A stretch of DNA of 36,015 nt, taken from Anaerolineales bacterium UBA7227. GTDB lineage: Bacteria; Chloroflexota; Anaerolineae; Anaerolineales; Villigracilaceae. Both the position numbers and the translations under genes were made by a program. Below the pieces are notes generated by a model, which saw only the letters and a program-made list of their open reading frames with translations, was not told the DNA's origin and did not search any database. The stretch is from the NCBI GenBank assembly GCA_002473085.1, contig DKTP01000002.1, positions 3,413 to 39,427 on the forward strand, read 5' to 3'. Shown here in pieces: positions 14,995 through 22,147 of this stretch (positions are counted from its first letter, which is position 1; each line of letters starts with the position of its first letter).

Positions 14995-15789
14995 GTGAAT
15001 CAACGCCGTTTTTCGACCCCGAAATTTCGACGAATTTCGACGCGCGCCGCGCCGCTCCTCCTCCTGCCGACGCTCCTGCTCGCCGCCTGCTCCGCGCTGG
15101 ACAGAAAACCGCCCGGCGCCGCGACGCCCGTCCCGCCGACGGCGACCCCGCTTCCCTCCCCGACCCCGGTCTGGTTCCCGCCCACCGACACGCCCGCTCC
15201 CTCGGCCGCGACCCTGCCCACCGCCACCCCCGATTGGAGTCCCGGCCTCGGCAAGGTCCTCTATACAGACGATTTCACCGATCCCGCGAACTGGTCCAAC
15301 GGCAAGGACTACCTCATCAATGGACGGCTGACTCTGGCCGCCGAGCCGGACGTATATCGGATGAGCCTGCATCAAGACCTGCTCGTCGAGAATTTCTACG
15401 CCGAGATCGCCGCCAGTCTCAACCTGTGCCGCGGCGCGGGCGAGTATGGATTCCTCGTGCGCGCCGCCCCGACCGCGTATTACCGCTTCGGCTTGAATTG
15501 CAACGGCGAGATCAAAGCCGACCGCGTCGTCAACGGGACGCGCGCGCCGTTGAAGCTCCCCGTCTTCTCCAGCGACGCGCCGCGCGGCGTCCCGGCCCGA
15601 GTGCGGATCGCAGTCTGGGCGGTGGGACGCGAGCTGCGCTTCTTCCTGAACGACCACTACCAGTTCAGCGTGGACGATCCCGTCCTGCCGAACGGCTCGC
15701 TGGGAGTGTACGTCCGCGCCGCGGCGGATTCGCCCGTCACAGTTTCGTTCTCCGACCTGGTCGTGAGACAGGTCAACGCCAACCCGTGA
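14995..15789 (+). CDS. Lipoprotein with C-terminal laminin-G/DUF1080-like beta-sandwich
   Basis: This 264-residue secreted lipoprotein starts at GTG. Its basic N-terminus is MNQRRFSTPKFRRISTR, followed by a hydrophobic stretch ending in the lipobox LLAAC. A Thr/Pro-rich linker (repeated TPVPPTATPLPSPTP-like text) is typical of surface proteins that span a thick wall. The C-terminal domain starts at VLYTDDFTDPANWSNG and ends near VSFSDLVVRQV. This layout is shared by concanavalin-like carbohydrate-binding or DUF1080 modules. The GTG start is chosen because the TACAAT box lies six bases upstream; the longer ATG frame at 14959 would start upstream of the promoter. Function beyond surface binding is not predictable. 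Confidence 0.75.
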   Translation: MNQRRFSTPKFRRISTRAAPLLLLPTLLLAACSALDRKPPGAATPVPPTATPLPSPTPVWFPPTDTPAPSAATLPTATPDWSPGLGKVLYTDDFTDPANWSNGKDYLINGRLTLAAEPDVYRMSLHQDLLVENFYAEIAASLNLCRGAGEYGFLVRAAPTAYYRFGLNCNGEIKADRVVNGTRAPLKLPVFSSDAPRGVPARVRIAVWAVGRELRFFLNDHYQFSVDDPVLPNGSLGVYVRAAADSPVTVSFSDLVVRQVNANP

Positions 15790-15801
15790 AGCTCAATAGT
15801 G

Positions 15802-15807
15802 TATAAT
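15802..15807 (+). promoter_or_regulatory. -10 box for tRNA-Val
   Basis: TATAAT ends nine bases before the first base of the mature tRNA. No clear -35 is seen; it lies within 20 bases of the preceding stop codon. Confidence 0.6.
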
Positions 15808-15816
15808 GTCGGCGTC

Positions 15817-15890
15817 GGGCGCTTGGCTCAGTTGGTTAGAGCGCCTCGTTTACACCGAGGATGTCGGGGGTTCGAGTCCCTCAGCGCCCA
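15817..15890 (+). tRNA. tRNA-Val (anticodon TAC)
   Basis: A full cloverleaf of 74 bases can be drawn. The acceptor stem GGGCGCT pairs with AGCGCCC. The D stem is GCTC/GAGC. The anticodon stem CCTCG/CGAGG holds the loop TTTACAC with anticodon TAC at 15851-15853. The T stem holds the loop TTCGAGT. The discriminator is A. The CCA end is not encoded. The gene has its own -10 box and a strong terminator two bases downstream. Confidence 0.97.
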
Positions 15891-15891
15891 C

Positions 15892-15920
15892 AAAAGACAG
15901 CCGTGAAGCGGCTGTCTTTT
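15892..15920. terminator. Bidirectional terminator of tRNA-Val and the DMT gene
   Basis: AAAAGACAGCCG (15892-15903) pairs perfectly with CGGCTGTCTTTT (15909-15920) around the loop TGAAG. T runs on both strands make it work for the tRNA on the plus strand and for the convergent transporter gene, whose stop codon touches it. Confidence 0.85.
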
Positions 15921-16357
15921 TATTTCGCCGTCAGCCAGACGCCGAGCAGGACGATCGCCATTCCCAGCAGGCGCGGCGCGTCGAGCGGACGTTCGAGCGC
16001 GCCCAGCCAGCCGAAGTGATCGAGGATCATCCCGACGAGGAGTTGTCCCGCCACGATTGTGATGATGGAACCCGCCACGCCGATGCGGGGGATCATGTAA
16101 CTGACGGCGCCGATCACCACCAGCCCAAAGACTCCCGCCAGCAGCGCGTACCACGGCAGCGTCCGCCACTGACCCAGCTTCCCGCCGCCGAGGAACAAAA
16201 GCGGAATCAGCGCGGCCAGCGCCCCTCCCGCGTGGATGATGAAGACGCTTTCCAATGTGCCGAGTCTCTGGCTCATCATACTCGCGAGCGGGCTTTGCAA
16301 TCCCACCGCCATGCCGCCCGCAAGCCCGATCACGACGATCAACACGACTGCCTGCAT
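15920..16357 (-). CDS. DMT superfamily transporter of the YdcZ (DUF606) type
   Basis: This 145-residue protein has about five membrane helices and belongs to the DUF606/YdcZ group of half-size drug/metabolite transporters. Typical features are an N-terminal helix GLAGGMAVGLQSPLASMMSQRLG, the central SVFIIHAGGALAALIPLLF, then WYALLAGVFGLVVIGAVSYMIPRIGVA, and the end RLLGMAIVLLGVWLTAK. Such proteins probably act as dimers or pairs. The start at 16357 has a GGAGG-like site just upstream. Substrate is unknown. The gene converges on tRNA-Val with a shared terminator. Confidence 0.85.
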   Translation of the reverse strand: MQAVVLIVVIGLAGGMAVGLQSPLASMMSQRLGTLESVFIIHAGGALAALIPLLFLGGGKLGQWRTLPWYALLAGVFGLVVIGAVSYMIPRIGVAGSIITIVAGQLLVGMILDHFGWLGALERPLDAPRLLGMAIVLLGVWLTAK

Positions 16358-16452
16358 ACCTGCCTCCTTTTAAGGGAATGATACCATCCACCAGAAATAT
16401 GGCCCGGATAAACGGGACAAAACTCATATTCTCACTATGACGGGAGTCGGCA

Positions 16453-16458
16453 TACAAT
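16453..16458 (+). promoter_or_regulatory. -10 box upstream of degV
   Basis: TACAAT would start transcription near 16465. This places the palindromic element 16464-16540 in the 5' leader of degV. The rest of the 210-base gap (16358-16452) shows no gene. Confidence 0.4.
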
Positions 16459-16463
16459 AATTT

Positions 16464-16540
16464 GACGTCCTCGCGAGCGGCGCGAGGCGCTCCCCGCCTG
16501 ACGGGGAGATCGTCCGCGAACGCCTCGCAACGACGACGTC
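16464..16540. repeat. REP-like palindromic element in the degV leader
   Basis: The element is bounded by GACGTC on both sides (16464-16469 and 16535-16540). GCGAGGCG (16483-16490 region) pairs with CGCCTCGC (16521-16528), and inside it CTCCCCG pairs with CGGGGAG around CCTGA. Read on the minus strand it begins GACGTCGTTGCGAGGC. This recalls the widespread palindromic repeats starting GTCATTGCGAGG in other bacterial genomes. Confidence 0.6.
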
Positions 16541-16567
16541 CAACCGAAAACAGACCGGGAGAATGCC

Positions 16568-17404
16568 ATGACCATCATCGTCGCAGATACCACCTGCAGC
16601 CTGCCGCGCGAAACGTTGAAGCGGCGCGGCATCCCGCTCATCCCCCAGATCGTCATGTTCGGGGAGGAGTCTTATCACGACGACAGCGAGATCGACACCG
16701 CGGCTTTTCTCGCCAAACTCAAGGCCTCGCCCGTCCTGCCGAAGACCGCCGCGCCCGAGCCGACGCTGTACTATCCGATCTTCGAACAGGCGCGGGCGCA
16801 GGGCGAGAGCGTCATTGTCGTGGCGCCCTCGGCCAAGGTCAGCGGGACGACGCGTTCCGCCGAGACCGCCGCGCAGGAATTCGCGGGCGCGGATATCCGC
16901 GTGGTGGACACGCAGACAATCTCGTGCAACCTCGGTTCGCTCGTCCTGCTGGCGGACGACATGGCGAAGGCGGGAAAGTCCGCCGACGAGATCATGGCAA
17001 AACTCGAAGACCTGATCCCGCGCGGGCGCATCTACTTCCTCGTCCACACGCTGGAGTATCTCGCCAAAGGCGGACGGATCGGCGGCGCAAGCAAATTGCT
17101 GGCCGAACTGCTGGAGATCAAACCCATCCTGACGATCCGCGCGGGACAGGTGGAGGCCTTCGAGCGACAGCGCACCCACAAACGCGCCCTGGCGCGGCTG
17201 GAGGAGATCGTCCACGAGGAATGCCCGAGGTCGGCGGAGGCGTATCTGGCGGCGATGCAGGTCGAGGCGGAGGAAGAGGCCCGGGTCCTCGCGGCCAGCC
17301 TCCAGTCGTGGCAGGGAGGCGGCGAAGTCCCCATCTACGAACTGCCGCCGGCCATCGTCACGCACGGCGGGCCGAAGACGATGGGAGTCGGATTTTTCGT
17401 CTAG
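16568..17404 (+). CDS. DegV family fatty-acid-binding protein
   Basis: This 278-residue soluble protein of the DegV (FakB-like) family binds a fatty acid and presents it to a kinase for phosphorylation in lipid metabolism. Visible features are the N-terminal IIVADTTCSLPRE, the SPxLPKTAAPEP loop, the ligand-binding APSAKVSGTTRSAE, VVDTQTISCNLG, and the C-terminal HTLEYLAKGGRIGGA followed by KPILTIRAGQVEAFERQRT. The start has GGGAG six bases upstream (16557-16561). No fakA kinase is in the window. Length is normal. Confidence 0.92.
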   Translation: MTIIVADTTCSLPRETLKRRGIPLIPQIVMFGEESYHDDSEIDTAAFLAKLKASPVLPKTAAPEPTLYYPIFEQARAQGESVIVVAPSAKVSGTTRSAETAAQEFAGADIRVVDTQTISCNLGSLVLLADDMAKAGKSADEIMAKLEDLIPRGRIYFLVHTLEYLAKGGRIGGASKLLAELLEIKPILTIRAGQVEAFERQRTHKRALARLEEIVHEECPRSAEAYLAAMQVEAEEEARVLAASLQSWQGGGEVPIYELPPAIVTHGGPKTMGVGFFV

Positions 17405-17430
17405 CGCTTCGCAAGGGCGGGTAAATCCGC

Positions 17431-17436
17431 TATAAT
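17431..17436 (+). promoter_or_regulatory. -10 box for yebC
   Basis: TATAAT stands 54 bases before the yebC ATG, giving a leader of about 48 bases that ends in the strong AAGAAGGAG site (17478-17485). Confidence 0.55.
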
Positions 17437-17490
17437 TCTGCCGCTCAAAAGCAATCCCCCACGTCAGCGGTTTTACAAGAAGGAGTACGA

Positions 17491-18246
17491 ATGTCTGGTC
17501 ACAGCCATTGGGCAACCATCAAACGCAAAAAGGGCGCGGCAGACGCGAAAAAAGGCGCCATTTTCACCCGTCTCGCGCGGGAGATCGCCATGGCCGCGCG
17601 TCTGGGCGGCGGCGACCCGGGGACGAATTTCCGTCTCGAACTCGCCATCGAAAAAGCGCGCGCTGGCAACATGCCGAAGGACAACATCGAGCGCGCCATC
17701 CGCCGCGGCACCGGCGAAGACAAAGAGGCCGGCTCGTTCGAGGAATTGACTCTCGAAGGCTACGGCCCGCACGGCGCGGCCCTCATGGTGGACTGCGTCA
17801 CCGACAACCGCAACCGCACCATCTCGGACCTCCGTCACGCGTTCAGCAAGGCGGGCGGCAACATGGCCGAGGCCGGCGCGGTGGGCTGGCAGTTCGACCG
17901 CAAAGCGTACTTCTCCTTCCCCTCCAGCCAGATGAATTACGACAAGGCCTTCGAACTCGCCGCGGTGGCCGGCGCGGACGACGTGCTGGACGCCGGCGAG
18001 GCGGTGGAGATCATCGCCCCGGTCGACGCGTTCAAGACCCTGAGCGACGCGCTCCACCAGGCGGGCGTCACCCCCGACGAGGCCGAACTGCGCCTGATCG
18101 CCAAGCAGGAGCTGGAACTGGACGCCGAGTCCACGCTCTCGGTCCTGCGGCTGGTGGAGGGCCTCGAGGAACTCGACGACGTGCAGAGCGTGTTCCACAA
18201 CGTGAAACTCTCCGACGAAGCGCTGGCCGCCCTCGAAGCCGCGTAA
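17491..18246 (+). CDS. yebC: YebC/PmpR/TACO1 family protein
   Basis: This 251-residue protein has the invariant N-terminus MSGHSHWATIKRKKGAADAKKG. The block FTRLAREIAMAARLGGGDP follows, then NMPKDNIERAIRRGTGE and the domain 2/3 stretch EGYGPHGAALMVDCVTDNRNRT. Members have been described as transcriptional regulators and more recently as ribosome-associated factors that ease translation of difficult sequences. It has its own promoter and ribosome binding site and is followed by ruvC, the common yebC-ruvC gene order. Identity is secure; the mode of action is debated for the family. Confidence 0.96.
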   Translation: MSGHSHWATIKRKKGAADAKKGAIFTRLAREIAMAARLGGGDPGTNFRLELAIEKARAGNMPKDNIERAIRRGTGEDKEAGSFEELTLEGYGPHGAALMVDCVTDNRNRTISDLRHAFSKAGGNMAEAGAVGWQFDRKAYFSFPSSQMNYDKAFELAAVAGADDVLDAGEAVEIIAPVDAFKTLSDALHQAGVTPDEAELRLIAKQELELDAESTLSVLRLVEGLEELDDVQSVFHNVKLSDEALAALEAA

Positions 18247-18249
18247 ACG

Positions 18250-18288
18250 AAAATTCTGAATTCAGGCTGCTGAGTTCAGAATTTTTTC
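18250..18288. repeat. Heptamer repeat and hairpin between yebC and ruvC
   Basis: AAAATTCTGAA pairs with TTCAGAATTTT around a loop, followed by a T run, so the segment looks like a terminator or attenuator. It can also be read as 7-base units AATTCTG, AATTCAG, GCTGCTG, AGTTCAG (18252-18279). It separates yebC from the ruvC ATG, which follows only two bases after the end of the element. Confidence 0.55.
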
Positions 18289-18290
18289 TT

Positions 18291-18773
18291 ATGACCCTCT
18301 CTCTCGGAATTGACCCCGGCCTCGCCACCACCGGCTACGGACTGGTGCGCCTCGAACCCGACGGGAGGCTGGACGCGGTCTCCTTCGGCGTGATCCTCAC
18401 CCCGAAAACGGACTCCGTCCCCGCGCGGCTGGAGAGTCTCTACCGCGGCCTGCGTTCCCTGCTGAAAAAACACAAACCCGATACCGCCGCCGTGGAGAAA
18501 TTGTTCTTCCAGCGCAACGTCTCGACCGCCATCGCGGTGGGACAGGCGCGCGGCGTGGCGCTGCTCGCCCTCCAACAGGCGGGACTGGAGGTCTTCGAGT
18601 ACACGCCCAACGAGGTCAAACAAGCCGTGGCGGGATACGGCTCTGCGGACAAGAGACAGGTGCAGGAGATGACGCGCGTCCTCCTGCAATTGAACGAGAT
18701 CCCCAAGCCCGACGACGCCGCCGACGCGCTCGCAATCGCCATCACGCATTTGAATACGAGGAGGTATGAATAA
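18291..18773 (+). CDS. ruvC: Holliday junction resolvase RuvC
   Basis: This 160-residue endonuclease cleaves Holliday junctions symmetrically, working with RuvAB in recombinational repair. The four acidic residues are visible: Asp in SLGIDPGLATTGYG (residue 8), Glu in AAVEKLFFQRNVSTA (about residue 67), and the two Asp of PDDAADALAIAI near residues 138-142. The N-terminus at 18291 (MTLSLGIDPG) is chosen over a longer frame that runs into yebC. No Shine-Dalgarno site is visible because the hairpin 18250-18288 occupies its place. The last codon region overlaps the start of a higB remnant. No ruvA or ruvB is in the window. Confidence 0.96.
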   Translation: MTLSLGIDPGLATTGYGLVRLEPDGRLDAVSFGVILTPKTDSVPARLESLYRGLRSLLKKHKPDTAAVEKLFFQRNVSTAIAVGQARGVALLALQQAGLEVFEYTPNEVKQAVAGYGSADKRQVQEMTRVLLQLNEIPKPDDAADALAIAITHLNTRRYE

Positions 18774-18847
18774 ACGACCAGTGGCGTATTTGCTTTCGTT
18801 GGGAAGGCAGCGACGCTTTCGACGTTGAAATTACGGATTATCACTAG
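18770..18847 (+). pseudogene. higB: C-terminal remnant of a HigB/RelE-type toxin
   Basis: Reading from 18770 the frame encodes 25 residues, INDQWRICFRWEGSDAF followed by DVEITDYH, and then TAG at 18845-18847. This is the highly recognisable C-terminal end of HigB/RelE-superfamily mRNA interferases. Full-length toxins are about 90 residues, so some 65 N-terminal residues are gone. The remnant begins exactly at the ruvC stop codon, with an in-frame TGA just before it. A deletion or insertion therefore fused ruvC to the toxin tail. The remnant sits 14 bases before higA in the usual toxin-antitoxin order. Confidence 0.8.
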
Positions 18848-18861
18848 ATTGGCAGGCAAGA

Positions 18862-19161
18862 ATGTCTACTAAATTACAGCCCGTTCACCCCGGCGAAGTT
18901 TTACTGGAAGAATTTTTAAGGCCGATGAACTTAAGCCAGAATCGGTTAGCGATTGACATTGGCGTAGACGCGCGCCGTATCAATAAAATAGTCCTGGGAA
19001 TTCGCAGCGTGACGGCAGATACGGCCTTGCGCCTGTCTCGCTATTTTGACGTTTCGCCTCAATTCCGGCTTGGATTACAAGCGGAATATGATTTGGACAT
19101 TACGCTTGATTCTCTGGGCAGTCGTCTTGATAAAGAAGTCAGACCGCGAGTCCCAGCGTAA
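18862..19161 (+). CDS. higA: Orphan HigA family antitoxin
   Basis: This 99-residue XRE-type DNA-binding protein has the HigA signature MSTKLQPVHPGEVLLEEFL. The helix-turn-helix LSQNRLAIDIGVDARRINKI follows (about residues 24-43), then the VTADTALRLSRYFDVSPQF segment. HigA binds and neutralises HigB and represses the operon. Here the toxin is reduced to 25 codons, so this copy is an orphan; it may still act on other HigB toxins or as a repressor. Codon use is more AT-rich than yebC or ruvC. It is followed by a strong terminator. Confidence 0.92.
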   Translation: MSTKLQPVHPGEVLLEEFLRPMNLSQNRLAIDIGVDARRINKIVLGIRSVTADTALRLSRYFDVSPQFRLGLQAEYDLDITLDSLGSRLDKEVRPRVPA

Positions 19162-19232
19162 TTTTTCAAGGCAAAGGATTCTGGTAAGCCCAAACGCCGT
19201 CCACCGACAACCAGCAGCGTCATGGCAAACCC

Positions 19233-19265
19233 AAAAACGGTTCCATACTTTCAGGAACCGTTTTT
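19233..19265. terminator. Bidirectional terminator between higA and the SIS gene
   Basis: AAAAACGGTTCC (19233-19244) pairs perfectly with GGAACCGTTTTT (19254-19265) around the loop ATACTTTCA. The A and T tails serve both converging genes. The rest of the 195-base gap holds no gene. Confidence 0.88.
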
Positions 19266-19356
19266 GATTCCCCGCGTACCCATTTCGAGGCAGGGACAGC
19301 CTCCGCCGTCCGCGCGCGCCATGCCGCGCCTTCGATTCAAGCGCCTTTCCCCGGGC

Positions 19357-20394
19357 TCAGCGCGTCTCGGTGACCTTGGAGATCGCGCGCGGGCGCTCGG
19401 TGTCGAGTCCCTTCGCCGAGGTGAGATGACAGGCAAAAAGCTGCGCGGGGAGAATGCCGACGATGGGCGTCAGCCATTCGGGAATCCCGGAGGGGAGCGG
19501 AATGGGCGATTGGGCCAGGTCGAGAGTCGACGCGTCGTCGGAGAGGACGACCAGCTCGGCGCGATGCTCCTCCCGTAATTTGGACAGCAGCGCGCGCAGC
19601 GAGTCGAGCGTCTGCCCCGTGGGCGCGGCCGCCAGGATGGGGAATCCATCCTCGACCATCGCGATCGGTCCGTGCTGGAAATCGGCGGAAGAATACGGCT
19701 CGGCCACGGTGTAGGTCAACTCTTTCAGTTTCAGCGCCCACTCGAACGCGGTGGCGTAATTGAAGCCGCGTCCCAGCGTCACGCATTGACGCATGTAACG
19801 ATAGCGCTGCGCCAGGCGCGCGACGTCCGCGTCGAGCGCGAGACTTTGCGCCGCGAACGCGGGGACGGCGGCCAGCTCGTCCCAGCGCGCCGCGGACGGA
19901 TCCAGCGCGGCCGAAAGCATGGCGACAGCCGCCAGTTCGGCGGTGTACGTCTTCGTCGCGGCCACGGCTTTTTCCTCCCCCGCCTGGATGTCGAGGACGA
20001 GGTCGGCCGCGCGGGCGAGCGGCGAATCGGGGGTATTGACGATGGCGAGCGTCAGGCAATTTTGCCGCCGGCCCTCTTCCAGCACGCTCACGATGTCGGG
20101 CGATTGTCCCGATTGAGAAATGCCGACGACCAGCGCGTCGCGCAGGCGCGGCGGGGACTGATAGCAGGTGAAGAGCGAGGGCGCGGCGAGCGCGAGCGGA
20201 AGTCCGTTATGCGCGCCCCAAAGGTAGTTGGCGTAACGCCCGGCGTTATCGGACGTGCCGCGAGCGGCGACCAGGACGTATTGCACGCCGCGGGCGCGGA
20301 CGACGCGGGCAATCTCCTGGACGGTCTGTTTTTGATCGCGTAAAAGGGCCGCGATCCGTTGGGGTTGTTCGAGAATTTCGGAATGAAGCGACAT
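19357..20394 (-). CDS. SIS domain sugar isomerase / glucosamine-6-phosphate deaminase-like
   Basis: This 345-residue protein has two SIS domains like the isomerase half of GlmS, without the glutaminase part. Residue landmarks are ILEQPQRI (GlmS-like helix), LVAARGTSDNAGRYANYL, the phosphosugar-binding SQSGQSPD, GEEKAVAATKTYT, GRGFNYATAFEWALKLKEL and the active-site loop SSADFQHGP. Such stand-alone proteins act as NagB-II-type deaminases or AgaS-like enzymes on amino sugars. It has its own GGAGGAGA ribosome binding site (20397-20404) and a TATAAT promoter. No other amino sugar gene is near, so the precise substrate is not known. Confidence 0.88.
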   Translation of the reverse strand: MSLHSEILEQPQRIAALLRDQKQTVQEIARVVRARGVQYVLVAARGTSDNAGRYANYLWGAHNGLPLALAAPSLFTCYQSPPRLRDALVVGISQSGQSPDIVSVLEEGRRQNCLTLAIVNTPDSPLARAADLVLDIQAGEEKAVAATKTYTAELAAVAMLSAALDPSAARWDELAAVPAFAAQSLALDADVARLAQRYRYMRQCVTLGRGFNYATAFEWALKLKELTYTVAEPYSSADFQHGPIAMVEDGFPILAAAPTGQTLDSLRALLSKLREEHRAELVVLSDDASTLDLAQSPIPLPSGIPEWLTPIVGILPAQLFACHLTSAKGLDTERPRAISKVTETR

Positions 20395-20412
20395 GTTCTC
20401 CTCCGTGATTGG

Positions 20413-20418
20413 ATTATA
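20413..20418 (-). promoter_or_regulatory. -10 box for the SIS gene
   Basis: Minus-strand TATAAT is 18 bases before the ATG at 20394, with GGAGGAGA between them. A promoter on the other strand (20542-20570) serves the divergent gene. Confidence 0.55.
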
Positions 20419-20541
20419 CCCTGTCCATCCCGCCGGACCGTGAACGGGAAAAGCCGGCTTTTCCAGGCAGGCAGACCGATCCGCGCTCTATCGCCGCGAA
20501 ACGTCCCTGGCGGAAAACTGCTTGTCGGAGGAAATGCCCTC

Positions 20542-20570
20542 TTGACAAAATAGAACACATGTTCTAAAAT
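20542..20570 (+). promoter_or_regulatory. Near-consensus promoter with a palindromic operator in the spacer
   Basis: The -35 box TTGACA (20542-20547) and the -10 box TAAAAT (20565-20570) are separated by exactly 17 bases. The spacer contains TAGAACA-CA-TGTTCTA (20551-20566), a perfect 7-base inverted repeat with a GAAC-N4-GTTC core. That core is the arrangement of the LexA box in Bacillus and other Gram-positives. A repressor bound here would block both boxes. The gene it drives begins at 20603. Confidence 0.7.
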
Positions 20571-20602
20571 CTCCCCAGTTCACCCACCCAAAGGAGGTCG
20601 AG

Positions 20603-21322
20603 ATGAATTCTGCGTATTCGAAATACAAACCCGGCGACGGCATCGGCGCGCTCTGGCGCAGTCTTGGACGGGGACGCCGCTTCAACCGCGGCGCGACCTG
20701 GGGACTGATGATCCTCGGCGCCCTGCTGGCTTTCGAGATCTTCAACTTCAGCACCACCCAGTTCGCCCTGCTCGACCTGCTCGGCGGCCTGACCTTCGCC
20801 GGTATGCGCTGGGCCTCCATCCTGGCCCTGGCTTTTTGCGGCATTGACTTCGCCGGCATCGCCCGCATCTTCACGCCCGAACAGGGGCGCGAAGAGCCAG
20901 CCGAGATCTGGTATCTCTTCGGCGCGTGGCTGCTCGGCGCGGGCTTCAACGCCGCGCTCACCTGGTGGGGCGTCTCGGTAGCCATCGTGAACCATTCCAG
21001 CGCGGCGGCCGGCACGGTGGTCAGCAGCGCCACGCTGACCAAAGTCATCCCGATCTTTGTAGCCGTGATGATCTGGCTGATCCGCGTCCTCATCATCGGG
21101 ACTTTCTCCCTCGCGGGCGACCGTCTCTTCTCGACCGCGTCGAACTACGCGCCGCGTCCCTACCAACCCGCGTCCGCGCAGCCCTCGGGACTCCGCCCCG
21201 CTTCCAGCTTCACGCGTCCCGCTCCCAAGCCGATGACGCAATCCAGCTTCTCCTCGGCCCGTCCCGAACCGACCTACCACCCGCTCGGGTTCGACACGCC
21301 CAACCAGCAGCGCGAGTCGTGA
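20603..21322 (+). CDS. Membrane protein of unknown function under a LexA-like operator
   Basis: The 239-residue protein is not recognised. It has about five hydrophobic segments between residues 30 and 175: WGLMILGALLAFEIFNF, LDLLGGLTFAGMRWASILALAF, IWYLFGAWLLGAGFNAALTWW, and VIPIFVAVMIWLIRVLIIGTF. A Pro/Ser/Arg-rich cytoplasmic tail without obvious domains follows. A strong AAAGGAGG site (20590-20597) is well placed. The promoter has a palindrome between -35 and -10, so the gene is likely repressed until a signal relieves it. It is followed by a lytic transglycosylase gene. A role in cell envelope or DNA-damage response is possible but is not shown by sequence. Confidence 0.75.
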   Translation: MNSAYSKYKPGDGIGALWRSLGRGRRFNRGATWGLMILGALLAFEIFNFSTTQFALLDLLGGLTFAGMRWASILALAFCGIDFAGIARIFTPEQGREEPAEIWYLFGAWLLGAGFNAALTWWGVSVAIVNHSSAAAGTVVSSATLTKVIPIFVAVMIWLIRVLIIGTFSLAGDRLFSTASNYAPRPYQPASAQPSGLRPASSFTRPAPKPMTQSSFSSARPEPTYHPLGFDTPNQQRES

Positions 21323-21410
21323 CTTTCCCCGCCTTCCGCGGGACACGCCCCTGAATCCCGATTATCCGCTCAACCTCCGTCCGTGTCCTTTCCTTAATAT
21401 CTGTGAACTC

Positions 21411-22139
21411 ATGCCTCGTCCCCGCGTCGAATCCCAACCCGAATTTTGGACAACCGCTTCTCCACAGGGAAGCGGTTGTTCGTCTGGCTTGCTGATCCCA
21501 CCGTTGACCGTGCTGCTGGTCAGCGGACTTCTAGCGTTACTCGCATACAGCCATATCGCCGCCGCGCCCTTGCCTCTCCAGCCTGCCGCGCAATCGGTCA
21601 GCCCGCCCGCCAGTTTGCCTCTTCTTAATTCTGGCTACGCGCAGAGCATCTCGCCCGTCTTCACGCCCGAAATCCAATACTGGGGAGCGCGGCTGGCGGC
21701 GTGGTCGGCGGAATTCGGCCTCGACCCGAATCTATCCGCGACCGTGATGCAGATCGAATCGTGCGGATACGAGCGTGCCCTCTCCAGATCTGGAGCGATC
21801 GGTTTATTCCAGGTCATGCCGTTCCATTTCTCCGCCGCCGACTCCCCTTTCGACCCCGATACGAACGCCCGCCGCGGGCTGGCCTACCTGGCCGAGTCGC
21901 TGGCGCGCGCCGGGGGCGATGCGCGCCTGGCGCTGGCGGGCTACAACGGGGGGATCGGCGTCATCAGCCGCGGCGAGTGGAACTGGCCCGCGCAGACCCA
22001 GCGATACGTCCACTACGGCGCGCCCATCTATGCGGACGCGGCCGCGGGGAAAACCAGCAGCCCCGCGGTGGCAGAGTGGCATCTTAAATATGGAGCGAGT
22101 CTGTGTCGGCAGGCCCGCGACCAGATCGGTCTGCCCTGA
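21411..22139 (+). CDS. Lytic transglycosylase, SLT family
   Basis: This 242-residue protein cuts the peptidoglycan glycan strand. An N-terminal hydrophobic segment (about residues 27-50) acts as signal or anchor. The SLT domain has the catalytic Glu in VMQIESCGYER (about residue 115), the GLFQVMPFHF motif and AGYNGGIGVI. The start is uncertain: a perfect hairpin (21450-21479) lies over codons 14-23. The true start could therefore lie further in, for instance just before the hydrophobic segment, with the hairpin terminating the upstream gene. A TAATAT box ten bases before 21411 supports the listed start. Confidence 0.85.
   Translation: MPRPRVESQPEFWTTASPQGSGCSSGLLIPPLTVLLVSGLLALLAYSHIAAAPLPLQPAAQSVSPPASLPLLNSGYAQSISPVFTPEIQYWGARLAAWSAEFGLDPNLSATVMQIESCGYERALSRSGAIGLFQVMPFHFSAADSPFDPDTNARRGLAYLAESLARAGGDARLALAGYNGGIGVISRGEWNWPAQTQRYVHYGAPIYADAAAGKTSSPAVAEWHLKYGASLCRQARDQIGLP
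21450..21479 (+). terminator. Hairpin at the 5' end of the transglycosylase gene
   Basis: ACAACCGCTTC (21450-21460) pairs perfectly with GAAGCGGTTGT (21469-21479) around TCCACAGG and is followed by TTCGTCT. Its arms resemble the GCCGCTT/AAGCGGC cores of other terminators here. It is either a terminator for the membrane protein gene or a translational control stem for the transglycosylase. Confidence 0.45.
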
Positions 22140-22147
22140 GCGCGGGG

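Noticed and set aside
18250..18288. ruvC start further upstream, in frame from within yebC
   Set aside because: The extra residues are encoded by the hairpin and repeat and have no RuvC similarity; MTLSLGIDPG at 18291 is the family start.
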